DNA from: an uncultured Ignavibacteriota bacterium
Lineage (GTDB): Bacteria > Bacteroidota > Ignavibacteria > UBA10030 > UBA8401
Direction of reading: 5' to 3'
DNA length: 19,101 bases
Assembly: GCA_903907305.1 (NCBI GenBank)
Contig: CAIVNT010000593.1
Span: 1 to 19,101 of the forward strand
The stretch's first letter is position 1. The number at the start of each line of letters is the position of its first letter. The position numbers and the translations under genes were made by a program. This document shows positions 1-8,296 of this stretch, piece by piece. Below the pieces are notes generated by a model. The model ran no database searches. It had not been told where the DNA came from and worked only from the letters and a program-made list of their open reading frames with translations.

Positions 1-38
1 ACTTGCTCAGCATGAACAGTAGCTAACCTGACGGCATT

Positions 39-120
39 GCCCGTAGGGGCTCTCTGTCTTTTGTTGGAGTATTTTTTTAGATTTAAGCCCCGTGATGGGC
101 GACCTGTGCTTTTCTCATTG
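39..120. repeat. Two degenerate copies of a short GCCC...GGGC hairpin repeat
   Basis: Two related units lie about 48 bases apart. The first carries GCCC-GTAG-GGGC at 39-50 followed by a ctctctgtctttt-like tail. The second carries GCCC-CGTGAT-GGGC at 87-100 followed by gacctgtgctttt. Each can form a 4-bp G/C stem, and the downstream tails share the CTGT...TTTT pattern. From memory, repeats of the form GCCCCGTAGGGGCGACCTGT occur in many copies in Ignavibacteria/Bacteroidota-like genomes, and these two look like decayed members. The copy count cannot be checked from one window. They sit directly upstream of the cation transporter gene, so they could affect its leader, but nothing in the sequence shows this. 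A metal riboswitch was considered, but no known consensus was recognised. Confidence 0.45.
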
Positions 121-131
121 TTAAAAAAATT

Positions 132-1013
132 ATGACCAAACATCCCGCAGAAAAAGGAATCCGCTCCGCCATCATCGGCATCTTCGTCAATGCGGCCCTT
201 GCGCTGACAAAAGGCCTCGCCGGATTCTTCGGCAATTCATACGCGCTCATCGCCGATGCCATCGAATCCGCATCGGATGTGGTCAGTTCAATGATCGTTG
301 TCAGCGGACTCCGCATCGCCATCAAGCCGCGGGATGAGAATCATCCGTACGGACACGGGAAAGCGGAACCGATCGCGGCTATGATTGTCGCCCTCTCCCT
401 CGTCGGAGCTGCGGTCACCATCGTAGTGCAGAGCCTTCACGAGATCATCACTCCTCATCATGCGCCGGAACCGTTCACGCTGATCGTTCTCGTGGTGGTG
501 GTTATCACTAAGGAATCTCTCTTCCGTTTCGTCTTCTCTGTTGCAGAGGATGTGCAGAGTACCGCGGTTAAAACTGATGCGTGGCACCACCGCAGCGACG
601 CTATCACTTCCGCCGCCGCATTCGTCGGCATTGTCATCGCACTCATCGGCGGAAAAGGATTCGAAAGTGCAGATGACTGGGCAGCGCTCTTCGCTTCCGT
701 CATCATCGTCTATAATGCATATCATCTCTTCATACCGGCTCTGGATGAAGTGATGGACGCCGCGCCGTCACCAAAGATCGAGGAAGAAGTGCGGAAGGTC
801 GCAATGTCTGTTTCGGGTGTGATCGGTCTGGATAAATGTTTTGTGAGAAAGATGGGGCTCGATTACTTCGTGGACTTGCACGTTGTGGTGAGCGGAGATC
901 TCTCCGTCCGTGAAGGACATCTGATCAGTCACAACGTGAAAGATACTGTCTGCACTTCAAATCCGCGCATTGTGGATGTGTTGATCCACATCGAGCCGGA
1001 ATCTTTCCTTTAA
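132..1013 (+). CDS. Cation diffusion facilitator (CDF) family metal transporter
   Basis: This is an inner-membrane divalent metal/proton antiporter of the CDF (Zn/Fe/Mn/Co efflux) family. The 293 residues match the usual CDF length. Membrane segments fall roughly at 12-34, 38-60, 80-100, 115-136, 158-173 and 183-203. The TM2 metal site reads ADAIESASD, giving E45 and D49. The TM5 site reads WHHRSD, giving H152 and D156. The HPYGHGKAE loop (71-79) after TM2 is typical. A cytoplasmic ZT-dimer-like domain (about 212-293) keeps histidines at H250, H263, H267 and H286. Well-studied zinc members have H or D at the position of E45, so the metal specificity is uncertain. The start follows an A-rich stretch with no clear Shine-Dalgarno, which is common in Bacteroidota-type genomes. 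No neighbour indicates the substrate. Confidence 0.93.
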   Translation: MTKHPAEKGIRSAIIGIFVNAALALTKGLAGFFGNSYALIADAIESASDVVSSMIVVSGLRIAIKPRDENHPYGHGKAEPIAAMIVALSLVGAAVTIVVQSLHEIITPHHAPEPFTLIVLVVVVITKESLFRFVFSVAEDVQSTAVKTDAWHHRSDAITSAAAFVGIVIALIGGKGFESADDWAALFASVIIVYNAYHLFIPALDEVMDAAPSPKIEEEVRKVAMSVSGVIGLDKCFVRKMGLDYFVDLHVVVSGDLSVREGHLISHNVKDTVCTSNPRIVDVLIHIEPESFL

Positions 1014-1070
1014 TGGCGGCAATTGTTTCTCGATATCCAAAATAGTAATTTGGTTCATCTACTTTCATTT

Positions 1071-1086
1071 AGGGGAATGAACTTTG
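1071..1086 (+). promoter_or_regulatory. Ribosome binding site supporting a TTG start
   Basis: AGGGG at 1071-1075 lies 8 bases before TTG at 1084. The sensor frame has a stop at 1078-1080, so no earlier start exists. The next in-frame ATG would remove the first membrane helix. An ATG at 1077 overlaps the site but opens a different, shadow frame. Confidence 0.55.
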
Positions 1087-2352
1087 AGCTGGCAGCCGTC
1101 GATCTTTGGAAATTTTTTCCTTTTCACAACCGTATGTTCAGCTATTATTGCATTCGGTGCGTCACGCCGCTCTTTTCCCGGGGACCGGTTCTTCATCGTT
1201 TTCCTTCTTTCGTGCATGATCTGGGTGCTGACGAGCGCGCTGGAATGGTATTCCGTTTGGCCGCTCCAGAAAGCATTGTGGTCACAGCTGAGTTACATCG
1301 GCATTGTGAATATCTCTCCTGCGTGGCTTTGCTATTCCCTTGTATACTGCGGTTACGCACATGTGCTGACGAAAAAGAATATCATTATACTCTGGACGAT
1401 CCCGGCGATAACATTGGTCCTTGCGCTGACAAATGATTTTCACGGACTGAACTGGGCGTCATATTATCTTATAGCAGATGCGCGAGGCGACCATATGTTC
1501 TATGAACACGGTCCCTCATTCTGGGTGCTCACCGCCTATTGCATCATCGTAAGTATCACCTACAGCATTCTGATGCTGCGGAAATCCTTTTCGCTGTTTC
1601 GGACATATCAATCACAGTCCGTGATATTGTTCATCGCTGTCTCTCTGCCATGGTTCGGCAACATCCTCTACAATGCGCACCTGGTGACGATCATCGATCT
1701 TACTCCCGCGGCGTTCACCGTCACCGGTGCCCTGTTGATGTGGAATATGAAACAGTACCGTTTATTCGACATCGCCCCCATTGCACGGGAAGCACTCTTC
1801 TCTCAATACCGTCAGATCGCCGTCATTCTCGATTCGAAGAATCATATCATTGATATGAATCCGTTCGCACTGAATTATTTTCGTCTCGGAAAGACGCCCG
1901 TCGGTATGCCTGCACTCGAAGCGTTCTCATTCTGGCCGCAGATCAAATCATTCCTCCGCGCGGATAATATTGCCGAACTGGAATTGATGTATGAGCACGG
2001 AGAAACAACTGAATGGTTCCTTGTTTCGCGGACTCCGGTGGTCGGGTCGCATCCCTCCACCACCGGCACACTGCTCATCTGCCGCGATATTACTGCCAAG
2101 AAACAAACGGAGCAGCAGCAGGAACTGCTGATATCGGAACTGCAGGAAGCACTGGCGAGTGTGAAAACGTTGGGAGGACTTCTGCCGATCTGCGCAAGCT
2201 GCAAGAAGATACGTGATGACGAAGGGTATTGGAGTCAGGTGGAACAATACATCGGAAAACATACGGACGCGAAGTTCACGCACGGCATTTGTCCGGATTG
2301 CGGGACCAAAGCGCTGGATGAATATTATCGTTCAAAATTGAAGACATCCTGA
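1084..2352 (+). CDS. 7TM-PAS membrane sensor with a CxxC...CxxC C-terminal module and no kinase domain
   Basis: This is a 422-residue putative signal-transduction protein. About seven hydrophobic segments fill residues 8-222, as in the HisKA_7TM sensor region of histidine kinases. A PAS-like domain follows at about 238-338, with FALNYF near its start and ending in ICRDIT. A short coiled coil (about 338-362) leads into a tail with LLPICASCKKIRDDEGYW, IGKHTDAKFTHGICPDC. C370/C373 and C403/C406 form two CxxC pairs that could bind a metal. This tail ends many bacterial PAS, GAF or receiver proteins, and its biochemical role is not known to me. No HisKA, HATPase, GGDEF or EAL domain is present, so it cannot be a kinase itself. 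Translation appears to start at TTG. The DUF2834-like gene begins one base after the stop, suggesting translational coupling. Confidence 0.82.
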   Translation: MSWQPSIFGNFFLFTTVCSAIIAFGASRRSFPGDRFFIVFLLSCMIWVLTSALEWYSVWPLQKALWSQLSYIGIVNISPAWLCYSLVYCGYAHVLTKKNIIILWTIPAITLVLALTNDFHGLNWASYYLIADARGDHMFYEHGPSFWVLTAYCIIVSITYSILMLRKSFSLFRTYQSQSVILFIAVSLPWFGNILYNAHLVTIIDLTPAAFTVTGALLMWNMKQYRLFDIAPIAREALFSQYRQIAVILDSKNHIIDMNPFALNYFRLGKTPVGMPALEAFSFWPQIKSFLRADNIAELELMYEHGETTEWFLVSRTPVVGSHPSTTGTLLICRDITAKKQTEQQQELLISELQEALASVKTLGGLLPICASCKKIRDDEGYWSQVEQYIGKHTDAKFTHGICPDCGTKALDEYYRSKLKTS

Positions 2353-2353
2353 T

Positions 2354-2662
2354 ATGCCGCATTTACAGACGAGAACGCTGCTTAGTATTGCATTCTTCGG
2401 ATGTATCGTTCCGAACGGAATGTTCTTCTATTATATCTTCTATCAATTCAGTTCCCTGTATGATGTCATGAACAATGTTCTTGCGATGGGATTCATCATC
2501 GATGCGTTCATGGCAACCGGACTGCTTGCATGGTGGTTCGCGCGGAATCCTCCCGGACGCTACTCGTGGAAATTGTTTGTCGGTTTGAGTCTGCTCGGAG
2601 GACTGGGATTCTCGCTTCCATTCTTCTACTATTTGAACAATCGCACCGAACCGGCCCATTGA
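2354..2662 (+). CDS. DUF2834-like small three-helix membrane protein
   Basis: This 102-residue protein has three hydrophobic segments at about 9-31, 42-63 and 72-94. The arrangement resembles DUF2834: an FGCIVPNGMFF-like first helix, a central FIIDAFMA segment with an acidic residue, and GLGFSLPFFYYL near the end corresponding to the family's GxSLGLPLFLY motif. Its function is unknown. The ATG begins one base after the sensor gene's stop codon, so the two are almost certainly co-transcribed and probably translationally coupled. It converges on the minus-strand esterase gene, with only 12 bases between the ends and no obvious terminator hairpin there. The family assignment is by remembered motif pattern only. 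Confidence 0.68.
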   Translation: MPHLQTRTLLSIAFFGCIVPNGMFFYYIFYQFSSLYDVMNNVLAMGFIIDAFMATGLLAWWFARNPPGRYSWKLFVGLSLLGGLGFSLPFFYYLNNRTEPAH

Positions 2663-2674
2663 TCAAATCGGCGG

Positions 2675-4687
2675 TTATTTCCACACATCCGTTCTAAACG
2701 ATGAGGCCGGCAATCCTGCCGCGTTGAACAACGTTCCTTCAACAACATTTCCCCACGCATACCGGACCGCTATCGGCTTCTTCACATTCTCTGAATGCAG
2801 ATACAATTTTTTTCCACTCACGGTCACATCGGCGGGGTGGAAAATGCTGTCGCTTCCCGCAATTGAAAAATAATTTTTTCCAGCTTTTGGCCTTATCACT
2901 AATCCCTCCGCGTGTTCGAACGAAAGAACCGCATTGTTCTTTTGTACTGTGAATGAACGATATACCGGTCCAGTATATTCTGTTCTTTTTCCGTAGTCCT
3001 TTGCCAATGCCCAGCGTGCAAGCCGCTCACCGACCTCTTTTTTGTTAGAGGGATGAATCGTTGCCGAATCGCCGATATCGAGCGCCACCGCCATTCCGGT
3101 GAATGGAACGGAGAGCGTACGAAGCTGCGCTTCTCTCAGCCTTTGTGATGACGTTGCCGGACCGTATTCAAACGGCGCGATCTGTACGAAATAGAACGAG
3201 AACTGTTTTCTCCATTCCGTTCTCCAATTCCGGATCATCAGCGGGAACAATTCCGCATAGCCTTCCGGATCGGATGTGTTCGATTCACCCTGATACCAGA
3301 TAGTTCCTTTGATGGAATACGGAACAAGCGGCGCGATCATTCCGTTGTACAATGATGTCGGCTGCTGCGGACCAAACTCCGATGAGATACGCGGACGGTC
3401 GTAGAATCCATGATGTCGTTCGTATCGGTATGCCATTCCGCCGCGGATCTCCACAATAGGAAGATAGTTCCAGTCGCCGGAGAGCGGAATGATAAGCGTA
3501 CTCTTCGCAGAGTGGAGCCGCATTTGTGAGGCAGTTCCCCACATCCCTCCGCCTCCGCCGTAATCGATCACGCGGACGGCGATCGTCATCACGGAATCTC
3601 CCGTCAACAACGCAGGTACAACATACGTACGCGGAACATTATAGGAATTCCCTGTTTCTGTCCCCCCGATCTTCACACCGTTCACAAATGCAGCATCAAC
3701 ATCATCGATCGGTCCAAGATCGATCTTCAGTTCCGTCCCTCTCCATTCATTCGGCACAGTCACTTTTTTTCTGAACCAGAGAATACCGTCGAACGCGCCT
3801 ATCTCGGTCCGTTCCCATCCCTGCGGAAGGAACATTGTCCTCCAGCTGCTGTCGAATGTTCCGGGACGAATGATCGACGAATCTTCCAGCGGGAATGCGC
3901 TCCAGTCCGCACTGTTACGGAACGGTGCAAGATCGATCATGGGACACGCGGAAAGCCATGTTGCCAGCGAATCATTTTCCTGTTTGATTTTCTTCAGATC
4001 TTCAACTGCCTGCGAATAACGCGGGATCGTTGTAATGAACAGCTTGCTCATCCACGCCTGCACAGGGGTTCCGCCCCACGAGGAAAGAATAAGACCGATA
4101 GGCACATTCAGCTCACGATGTAATTTCTTTCCGAAAAAGTATGCCGTTGCACTGAATGCCGCTGCTGCTTCGGGAGTGCATTCCTTCCAGGAGCCGGTGC
4201 ATTCGGATTTCGGGTCGACAGAAATATTCCGTTCCACAACGAACATTCTGATCTTCGGAAATCGTGCATTCGGTATCTCATTCGTCGAACCGCTGATGGT
4301 ATCGCCCGGCGGCCATCCGCGAAGCGGCATTTCCATATTGGATTGTCCCGAGCAGAGCCACACTTCGCCGATCTGCACATCCTTCAACGTAAGGAAAGTG
4401 GAATTTTGTGAAACAGTGACTGTGTACGGACCGCCTGCTTTCGGTGTCTGCAGTTCTGTTTTCCATGTACCGTCGACATTCACTCTGACGGATGCTTTCT
4501 TTCCCCACGAACCGGCAATGAAGACCGTTGATCCGGGAGTTCCTTTTCCCCAGATGGATGCAGCACTTTTTTGCTGCAGAACGAGTGCATCGGTAAAGAG
4601 AGATGCCAGCGAAAGTTCCTGAGCATATATTGTCAGCGGAAATAGAACACAGAAAAAAACGATGGGCAGACGAGAAATATTGTTCAT
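2675..4687 (-). CDS. Secreted sialate O-acetylesterase-type carbohydrate esterase
   Basis: This 670-residue protein belongs to the sialate O-acetylesterase family of SGNH-like hydrolases. These remove O-acetyl groups from sialic acids or other glycans outside the cytoplasm. A signal peptide covers about residues 1-23, ending TIYAQ. An N-terminal beta domain (24-105) precedes the nucleophile motif LCSGQSNMEMP with S116. The GTPVQAW and GTIWYQGESN (461-470) blocks are typical. The catalytic Asp/His block is DIGDSATIHPSNK, with H545 and the following ERLARWALA. A jelly-roll, galactose-binding-like insert covers about 275-395 (LWFRKKVTVP, GPIDDVDAAFVNG), as in long family members. It is a single-gene unit, divergent from the aminotransferase gene with 148 bases between starts. 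No polysaccharide-utilisation neighbours (SusCD, glycosidases) are visible, so the real substrate is unknown. Confidence 0.92.
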   Translation of the reverse strand: MNNISRLPIVFFCVLFPLTIYAQELSLASLFTDALVLQQKSAASIWGKGTPGSTVFIAGSWGKKASVRVNVDGTWKTELQTPKAGGPYTVTVSQNSTFLTLKDVQIGEVWLCSGQSNMEMPLRGWPPGDTISGSTNEIPNARFPKIRMFVVERNISVDPKSECTGSWKECTPEAAAAFSATAYFFGKKLHRELNVPIGLILSSWGGTPVQAWMSKLFITTIPRYSQAVEDLKKIKQENDSLATWLSACPMIDLAPFRNSADWSAFPLEDSSIIRPGTFDSSWRTMFLPQGWERTEIGAFDGILWFRKKVTVPNEWRGTELKIDLGPIDDVDAAFVNGVKIGGTETGNSYNVPRTYVVPALLTGDSVMTIAVRVIDYGGGGGMWGTASQMRLHSAKSTLIIPLSGDWNYLPIVEIRGGMAYRYERHHGFYDRPRISSEFGPQQPTSLYNGMIAPLVPYSIKGTIWYQGESNTSDPEGYAELFPLMIRNWRTEWRKQFSFYFVQIAPFEYGPATSSQRLREAQLRTLSVPFTGMAVALDIGDSATIHPSNKKEVGERLARWALAKDYGKRTEYTGPVYRSFTVQKNNAVLSFEHAEGLVIRPKAGKNYFSIAGSDSIFHPADVTVSGKKLYLHSENVKKPIAVRYAWGNVVEGTLFNAAGLPASSFRTDVWK

Positions 4688-4835
4688 AATAATCAGCGAT
4701 ATGATATGAAGGAGATGCGTTCCTCAGAGAATGTACTGTATGATGGTAGATAAAATTCGAGGGAAGTTCAATAGAATCAGGATGATTTCGACAGACTTTG
4801 TTGCATTCCGCACTTTCCTTTCGTAGTTTTACTCC

Positions 4836-6302
4836 ATGAACTATGAAGAATACTTCCGGAAATTCCGCAGCAACATCGTCGGCATTGACGCACGCTTCAC
4901 ATCGCAGAACGGTGAGCAGCCGCTCGTCTATTCGGATTGGACCGCCAGCGGAAGACTGTACGCCCCGATCGAGAAGAAACTGCTCGAATCCTTCGGTCCG
5001 TTCGTCGGCAACACCCATTCAGAATCTTCCGTCACCGGCGGACTGATGACACACGCATATCATCATGCGCACGAGATCATCAAGAAACATGTCAACGCAA
5101 ATGCGGATGATGCACTCCTCTTCGTCGGCGCGGGAATGACGACCGCCATCAACAAATTCCAGCGGCTCCTCGGCGTGAAATTGCCCGATAAATTTAAAAA
5201 ACTGATCTCTATACCGGACAACGAACTCCCCATCGTTTTCGTCACACACATGGAACATCACTCCAATCAAACTACGTGGTACGAAACGATCGCCGATGTA
5301 TGCGTACTCGAACCGACGCCGGACGGATTGGTGGATGTGAACAGCCTCCGTACGGCACTGAAAAAATATTCAGACCGGACAGTGAAGATCGGTTCGTTCT
5401 CCGCCTGTTCAAATGTAACGGGAATCTGTTCCCCGTACCACGAACTCGCCAAGGTGATGCACGAACACAACGGCATTGCCGTGGTGGATTTCGCCGCCAG
5501 TGCACCGTATGTTTCCATCAACATGCATCCGTCCGATCCGCTGCAGCATTTGGACGCAATAATATTTTCACCGCACAAATTTCTCGGCGGACCTGGAGCT
5601 CCCGGCGTTCTTATCTTTAATAAGCGTTTATATAATCTGGAATCTCCCGATCAGCCCGGCGGTGGAACTGTTCTGTGGACAAATCCCTGGGGAAAACATA
5701 AATTCTCGCCGGACATCGAGATCCGTGAGGACGGCGGCACGCCGGGATTCCTGCAGGCGATCAAAGCATCGCTCGCTGTTCAACTGAAGGAACAGATGGG
5801 GATCGAGAATATCGCCGCCCGCGAACACGAACTTTCTGCGTTGATGTTCGAACAGATGAGAGCGATACCGCATCTCTCGCTTCTTGCAGACAATATTGAA
5901 GAACGTCTCTGCATGTTCTCGTTCTATTTTGACAACATCCATTACAATCTTGTGGTGAAACTGCTGAATGACCGTTTCGGCATCCAGGCGCGGGGCGGAT
6001 GTTCCTGTGCAGGAACATACGGGCACTATCTTCTGCATGTCGATCCGCAGCATTCCAAATCCATCACCGACAAGATCGATGCGGGTGATCTCTCCGAAAA
6101 ACCGGGATGGATCCGCCTCTCGCTCCACCCCACCACCACGAACGATGAAGTAAAATATATCACGGACGCGCTGGCGCAGATCGAAAAGAATATTTCCGAT
6201 TGGAAGAATGAATACGCGTACGATCCGCATTCCAACGAATATCATCACCGAAACGATAACGGTATGCTTTCGAAAATGACTGCAACCTGGTTTGAAATAT
6301 AA
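4836..6302 (+). CDS. Class V aminotransferase-fold PLP enzyme (cysteine desulfurase-like)
   Basis: This 488-residue fold-type I PLP enzyme belongs to the aminotransferase class V superfamily (SufS/NifS, isopenicillin N epimerase relatives). Visible features are NTHSESSVTG (59-68), the cofactor-phosphate loop VGAGMTTA (97-104), HMEHHSN (138-144), VVDFAAS with D218, and SPHKFLGG with the Schiff-base lysine K248. A GGCSCAG motif at 387-393 supplies C389 and C391 where cysteine desulfurases place their catalytic cysteine, though the surrounding sequence is not the usual one. It is longer than SufS (about 400), with extra sequence after residue 400. No SUF/ISC scaffold genes adjoin, so housekeeping Fe-S assembly is unlikely. 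The reaction cannot be named from sequence. Upstream, TTTG at 4797 and TAGTTTTA at 4824 weakly resemble Bacteroidota promoter elements. Confidence 0.88.
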   Translation: MNYEEYFRKFRSNIVGIDARFTSQNGEQPLVYSDWTASGRLYAPIEKKLLESFGPFVGNTHSESSVTGGLMTHAYHHAHEIIKKHVNANADDALLFVGAGMTTAINKFQRLLGVKLPDKFKKLISIPDNELPIVFVTHMEHHSNQTTWYETIADVCVLEPTPDGLVDVNSLRTALKKYSDRTVKIGSFSACSNVTGICSPYHELAKVMHEHNGIAVVDFAASAPYVSINMHPSDPLQHLDAIIFSPHKFLGGPGAPGVLIFNKRLYNLESPDQPGGGTVLWTNPWGKHKFSPDIEIREDGGTPGFLQAIKASLAVQLKEQMGIENIAAREHELSALMFEQMRAIPHLSLLADNIEERLCMFSFYFDNIHYNLVVKLLNDRFGIQARGGCSCAGTYGHYLLHVDPQHSKSITDKIDAGDLSEKPGWIRLSLHPTTTNDEVKYITDALAQIEKNISDWKNEYAYDPHSNEYHHRNDNGMLSKMTATWFEI

Positions 6303-6407
6303 CGCATCGCCTCCGGACGGATGAACTCAACAATTTCATACGCAGACCACAACGTTCTATTCTTCTGTGTTTCTTTATCGCTCACTGATCGTTAACAATA
6401 CTCCCAT

Positions 6408-7175
6408 ATGAATCTACGCTTTGCTCTTTCCTTTCATCGTTTGAAAAAGATCTTCAAAAACATCCCGAATCTGCTCTCCGGCTACAATCTGTATGTGGAT
6501 ACGGACAAACTGCGGCTGATCGATCATGCATTCACGAAGATCGTCCCCGGCGCCCGTTCATTCGCCGATCTCGGCGGAGTCTGGAACGTGAATGCCGGTT
6601 ACACCCTCTATACTCTTCGGAATCACTCCGTTGCAAAAGGAACGCTGGTCGATACGAATTTTCCGGAAGGACTCCGCGAACAACTCTCGCTGCAGACAAA
6701 TCTCTCGGTCATCCACGGTGATTTTTCGAATGACGAGACCGTGGCCGCTGTCGGAAAGACCGATGTGGTCTTCTTCTTCGATGTGCTCCTTCATCAGGCG
6801 AATCCTTCCTGGACCGAGATCCTGAAAAAGTATGCAGCGAAAGTCTCCTGCTTCGTCATCTTCAATCAGCAGTATATCCGCGGTACGAAGACCGTCCGGT
6901 TGACCGACTTGCCGATCGATGAATATATCTCCGTTGCACCGCAGGGACGTGAAGCAACGTACCGCTATGCGTATGACCATGCCAATGAGATCCATCCCGA
7001 ATACAAGAAACCGTGGAAGGATATCCACAACATTTTTCAGTGGGGCATTACGGATGAAGACCTGCGGACAACCATGGAAGGATTCGGTTTCAAAGAGATG
7101 CATTTTAAGAATCATGGACGCTTTTCTAATCTTCCGGCATTCGAGAACCACGCATTCATCTTTGTGAAGGAATGA
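6408..7175 (+). CDS. Probable class I SAM-dependent methyltransferase
   Basis: This 255-residue soluble protein has a degenerate Rossmann methyltransferase core. FADLGGVWN (52-60) fits motif I, normally (D/E)xGxGxG, and GTLVDTN (78-84) supplies the acidic residue that usually contacts the SAM ribose. VIHGDFS (101-107) and TDVVFFFDVLLHQANPSW (118-135) fit the later core strands. Motif I has GGVW where GxG is usual, so SAM binding is likely but not certain. The C-terminal part (about 190-255) includes FQWGITDEDLRTTMEGFGF, similar to the final helices of type-11/12 methyltransferases. The substrate is unknown. It follows the PLP enzyme by 105 bases on the same strand and is not tightly coupled to it. 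Confidence 0.7.
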   Translation: MNLRFALSFHRLKKIFKNIPNLLSGYNLYVDTDKLRLIDHAFTKIVPGARSFADLGGVWNVNAGYTLYTLRNHSVAKGTLVDTNFPEGLREQLSLQTNLSVIHGDFSNDETVAAVGKTDVVFFFDVLLHQANPSWTEILKKYAAKVSCFVIFNQQYIRGTKTVRLTDLPIDEYISVAPQGREATYRYAYDHANEIHPEYKKPWKDIHNIFQWGITDEDLRTTMEGFGFKEMHFKNHGRFSNLPAFENHAFIFVKE

Positions 7176-7198
7176 ATAACTGTTTTTTAACGTGATAT

Positions 7199-7220
7199 GT
7201 TCGAGAACGAACGAATTTTT
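7199..7220 (+). terminator. Possible weak terminator after the methyltransferase gene
   Basis: GTTCG (7199-7203), loop AGAA and CGAAC (7208-7212) form a 5-bp stem, followed by GAATTTTT. The stem is short, so termination would be weak. A TATATTG element lies immediately downstream at 7224, ahead of the haem-binding protein gene. Confidence 0.3.
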
Positions 7221-7306
7221 ACGTATATTGAGTAAGTTTCTTAGATTAAAATGGTTATCACCGCGGCAAACGAAAACGTAATTTTTTCACTATAGCATAG
7301 GGAAAC

Positions 7307-7804
7307 ATGCTCAAACGTCTGTTCCTGTATTCACTTACCGGTATTGTCGTCGTTCTTTTGGGAAAACAGTTCGATCGTCCGGAAAAGAACCTCTCCAACG
7401 ATCAATCGAAGCATTTCTCCAAACTGTACCCTTTACCGGACAGTGTTCAGGCGATCCTGACCGTTGCCTGCTACGACTGCCACAGCAATAATACGCGGTA
7501 TCCATGGTATGCCGAATTCCAACCGGTTGCGGGTATGCTGAACGATCATATTCAATCCGGGAAGAAGGATCTGAACTTCTCGGAGTTCGCGACATACCGG
7601 CCCCGCCGGCAGTACCGCAGAATGGAACAGATCGCAGAACTCGTGAAAGAGAATGAAATGCCCTTGTCATCGTACACCCTCATCCACAAGGATGCCGTGC
7701 TCAACGATCAGCAGAAACAGACCGTATATGCATGGGTAGAAGCTACGCGCAATATCATGCGCACCACATTCCATCCCGACAGTTTGAAAGCACGAAAGCG
7801 TTAA
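7307..7804 (+). CDS. Haem-binding domain protein (Haem_bd type), single CxxCH
   Basis: This 165-residue protein has an N-terminal membrane anchor or uncleaved signal (about 4-20). Its Haem_bd-type domain contains ACYDCHSNNTRYPWYAEFQPV, in which C55, C58 and H59 form the covalent c-haem site. The CHSxxTxYPWY arrangement is diagnostic of this family. A later ENEMPLSSY (M118) offers a plausible sixth ligand. It is probably anchored outside the cytoplasmic membrane and serves in electron transfer or haem-based sensing. AGGGA with a 6-base gap precedes the ATG. The STAS-like gene begins 14 bases after its stop, so the pair is probably co-transcribed, and a dihaem cytochrome follows. Confidence 0.85.
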   Translation: MLKRLFLYSLTGIVVVLLGKQFDRPEKNLSNDQSKHFSKLYPLPDSVQAILTVACYDCHSNNTRYPWYAEFQPVAGMLNDHIQSGKKDLNFSEFATYRPRRQYRRMEQIAELVKENEMPLSSYTLIHKDAVLNDQQKQTVYAWVEATRNIMRTTFHPDSLKARKR

Positions 7805-7818
7805 ACGAAAAGCACTCA

Positions 7819-8199
7819 ATGAAATATAACATCGACATCACTCTCCATACAAATTATCTCCACGCCGTTATCGTCGGGGACAACTCCATCAAGAACGTCG
7901 ACCGGTATCTCTCCGACATTCAGGAAGCCGTGGAGGAACACCAGTGTAAGAATGTTCTGATCGAAGAACAGTTGACAGGCAACGGTCTGGACACTTTCGA
8001 TATCTTCGACATCATCCGCACACGCGCACGGTACGCCAGGGACAATAAACTTCGCATCGCATATATCGATTTGAACAGGGACCATCACAGAACCACCGTT
8101 GCTTTCGGTGAGAATCTCGCGAACATCCTCGGCGTGAATGTGAAAGTATTTCCGGCAACTCCCGAAGCAATAGAGTGGGTCGCAAACGAACCTGCGTGA
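7819..8199 (+). CDS. Small soluble protein, possibly STAS/SpoIIAA-like
   Basis: This 126-residue cytoplasmic protein has no signal or membrane segment. An upstream in-frame ATG at 7732 lies inside the haem-binding protein gene, so the ATG at 7819, just after that gene's stop, is the better start. The pattern of beta strand (LHAVIVGD), helix (KNVDRYLSDIQEAVEEH), strand (KNVLIEEQL), helix (DTFDIFDIIRTRARYARD), strand (LRIAYIDLN), helix, then strand (VNVKVFPATPEAIEWV) matches the alternating architecture of STAS or SpoIIAA-like domains. This is an inference from secondary-structure pattern, not a motif match. No conserved phosphorylatable serine could be assigned. Its placement between two c-haem protein genes may indicate a link to redox regulation. 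Confidence 0.72.
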   Translation: MKYNIDITLHTNYLHAVIVGDNSIKNVDRYLSDIQEAVEEHQCKNVLIEEQLTGNGLDTFDIFDIIRTRARYARDNKLRIAYIDLNRDHHRTTVAFGENLANILGVNVKVFPATPEAIEWVANEPA

Positions 8200-8296
8200 T
8201 CCATTCGGTCCCTTCGGAACAGCACTGTACCATCTTCGCTTCACAATTGTATCGTAAGAAATCAACTGCCTTTCTTTCATCTATTATAGGAGCGTC

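Noticed and set aside
1..131. Metal-responsive riboswitch in the leader of the CDF gene
   Set aside because: The only structure seen is two short GCCC/GGGC hairpins belonging to a repeat. No NiCo or yybP-ykoY-type consensus was recognised.
1023..1436. Open frame of 137 codons overlapping the start of the sensor gene
   Set aside because: It overlaps the 7TM coding region in another frame, has no domain-like pattern, and its codons read as a shadow of the sensor gene. The AGGGG site serves the TTG start instead.
4035..4622. Long open frame (195 codons) opposite the esterase gene
   Set aside because: It is antisense to the well-supported esterase, composed of residues reflecting the complementary strand, with no recognisable motif or ribosome site.
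4797..4831. Bacteroidota-type promoter (TTTG then TAGTTTTA) before the PLP enzyme, with TATATT-like elements at 7224 and 13722
   Set aside because: The spacing is about 23 bases rather than the usual range of about 19-21, and the other two lack a clear upstream element. They are too weak to list as features.
5628..6248. Minus-strand open frame (206 codons) opposite the PLP enzyme
   Set aside because: It is a shadow of a strongly coding gene whose catalytic lysine and cysteine motifs lie on the plus strand.
7732..7818. Upstream ATG extending the STAS-like protein by 29 residues
   Set aside because: The extension lies wholly within the haem-binding protein gene, and the ATG at 7819 lies just after that gene's stop.
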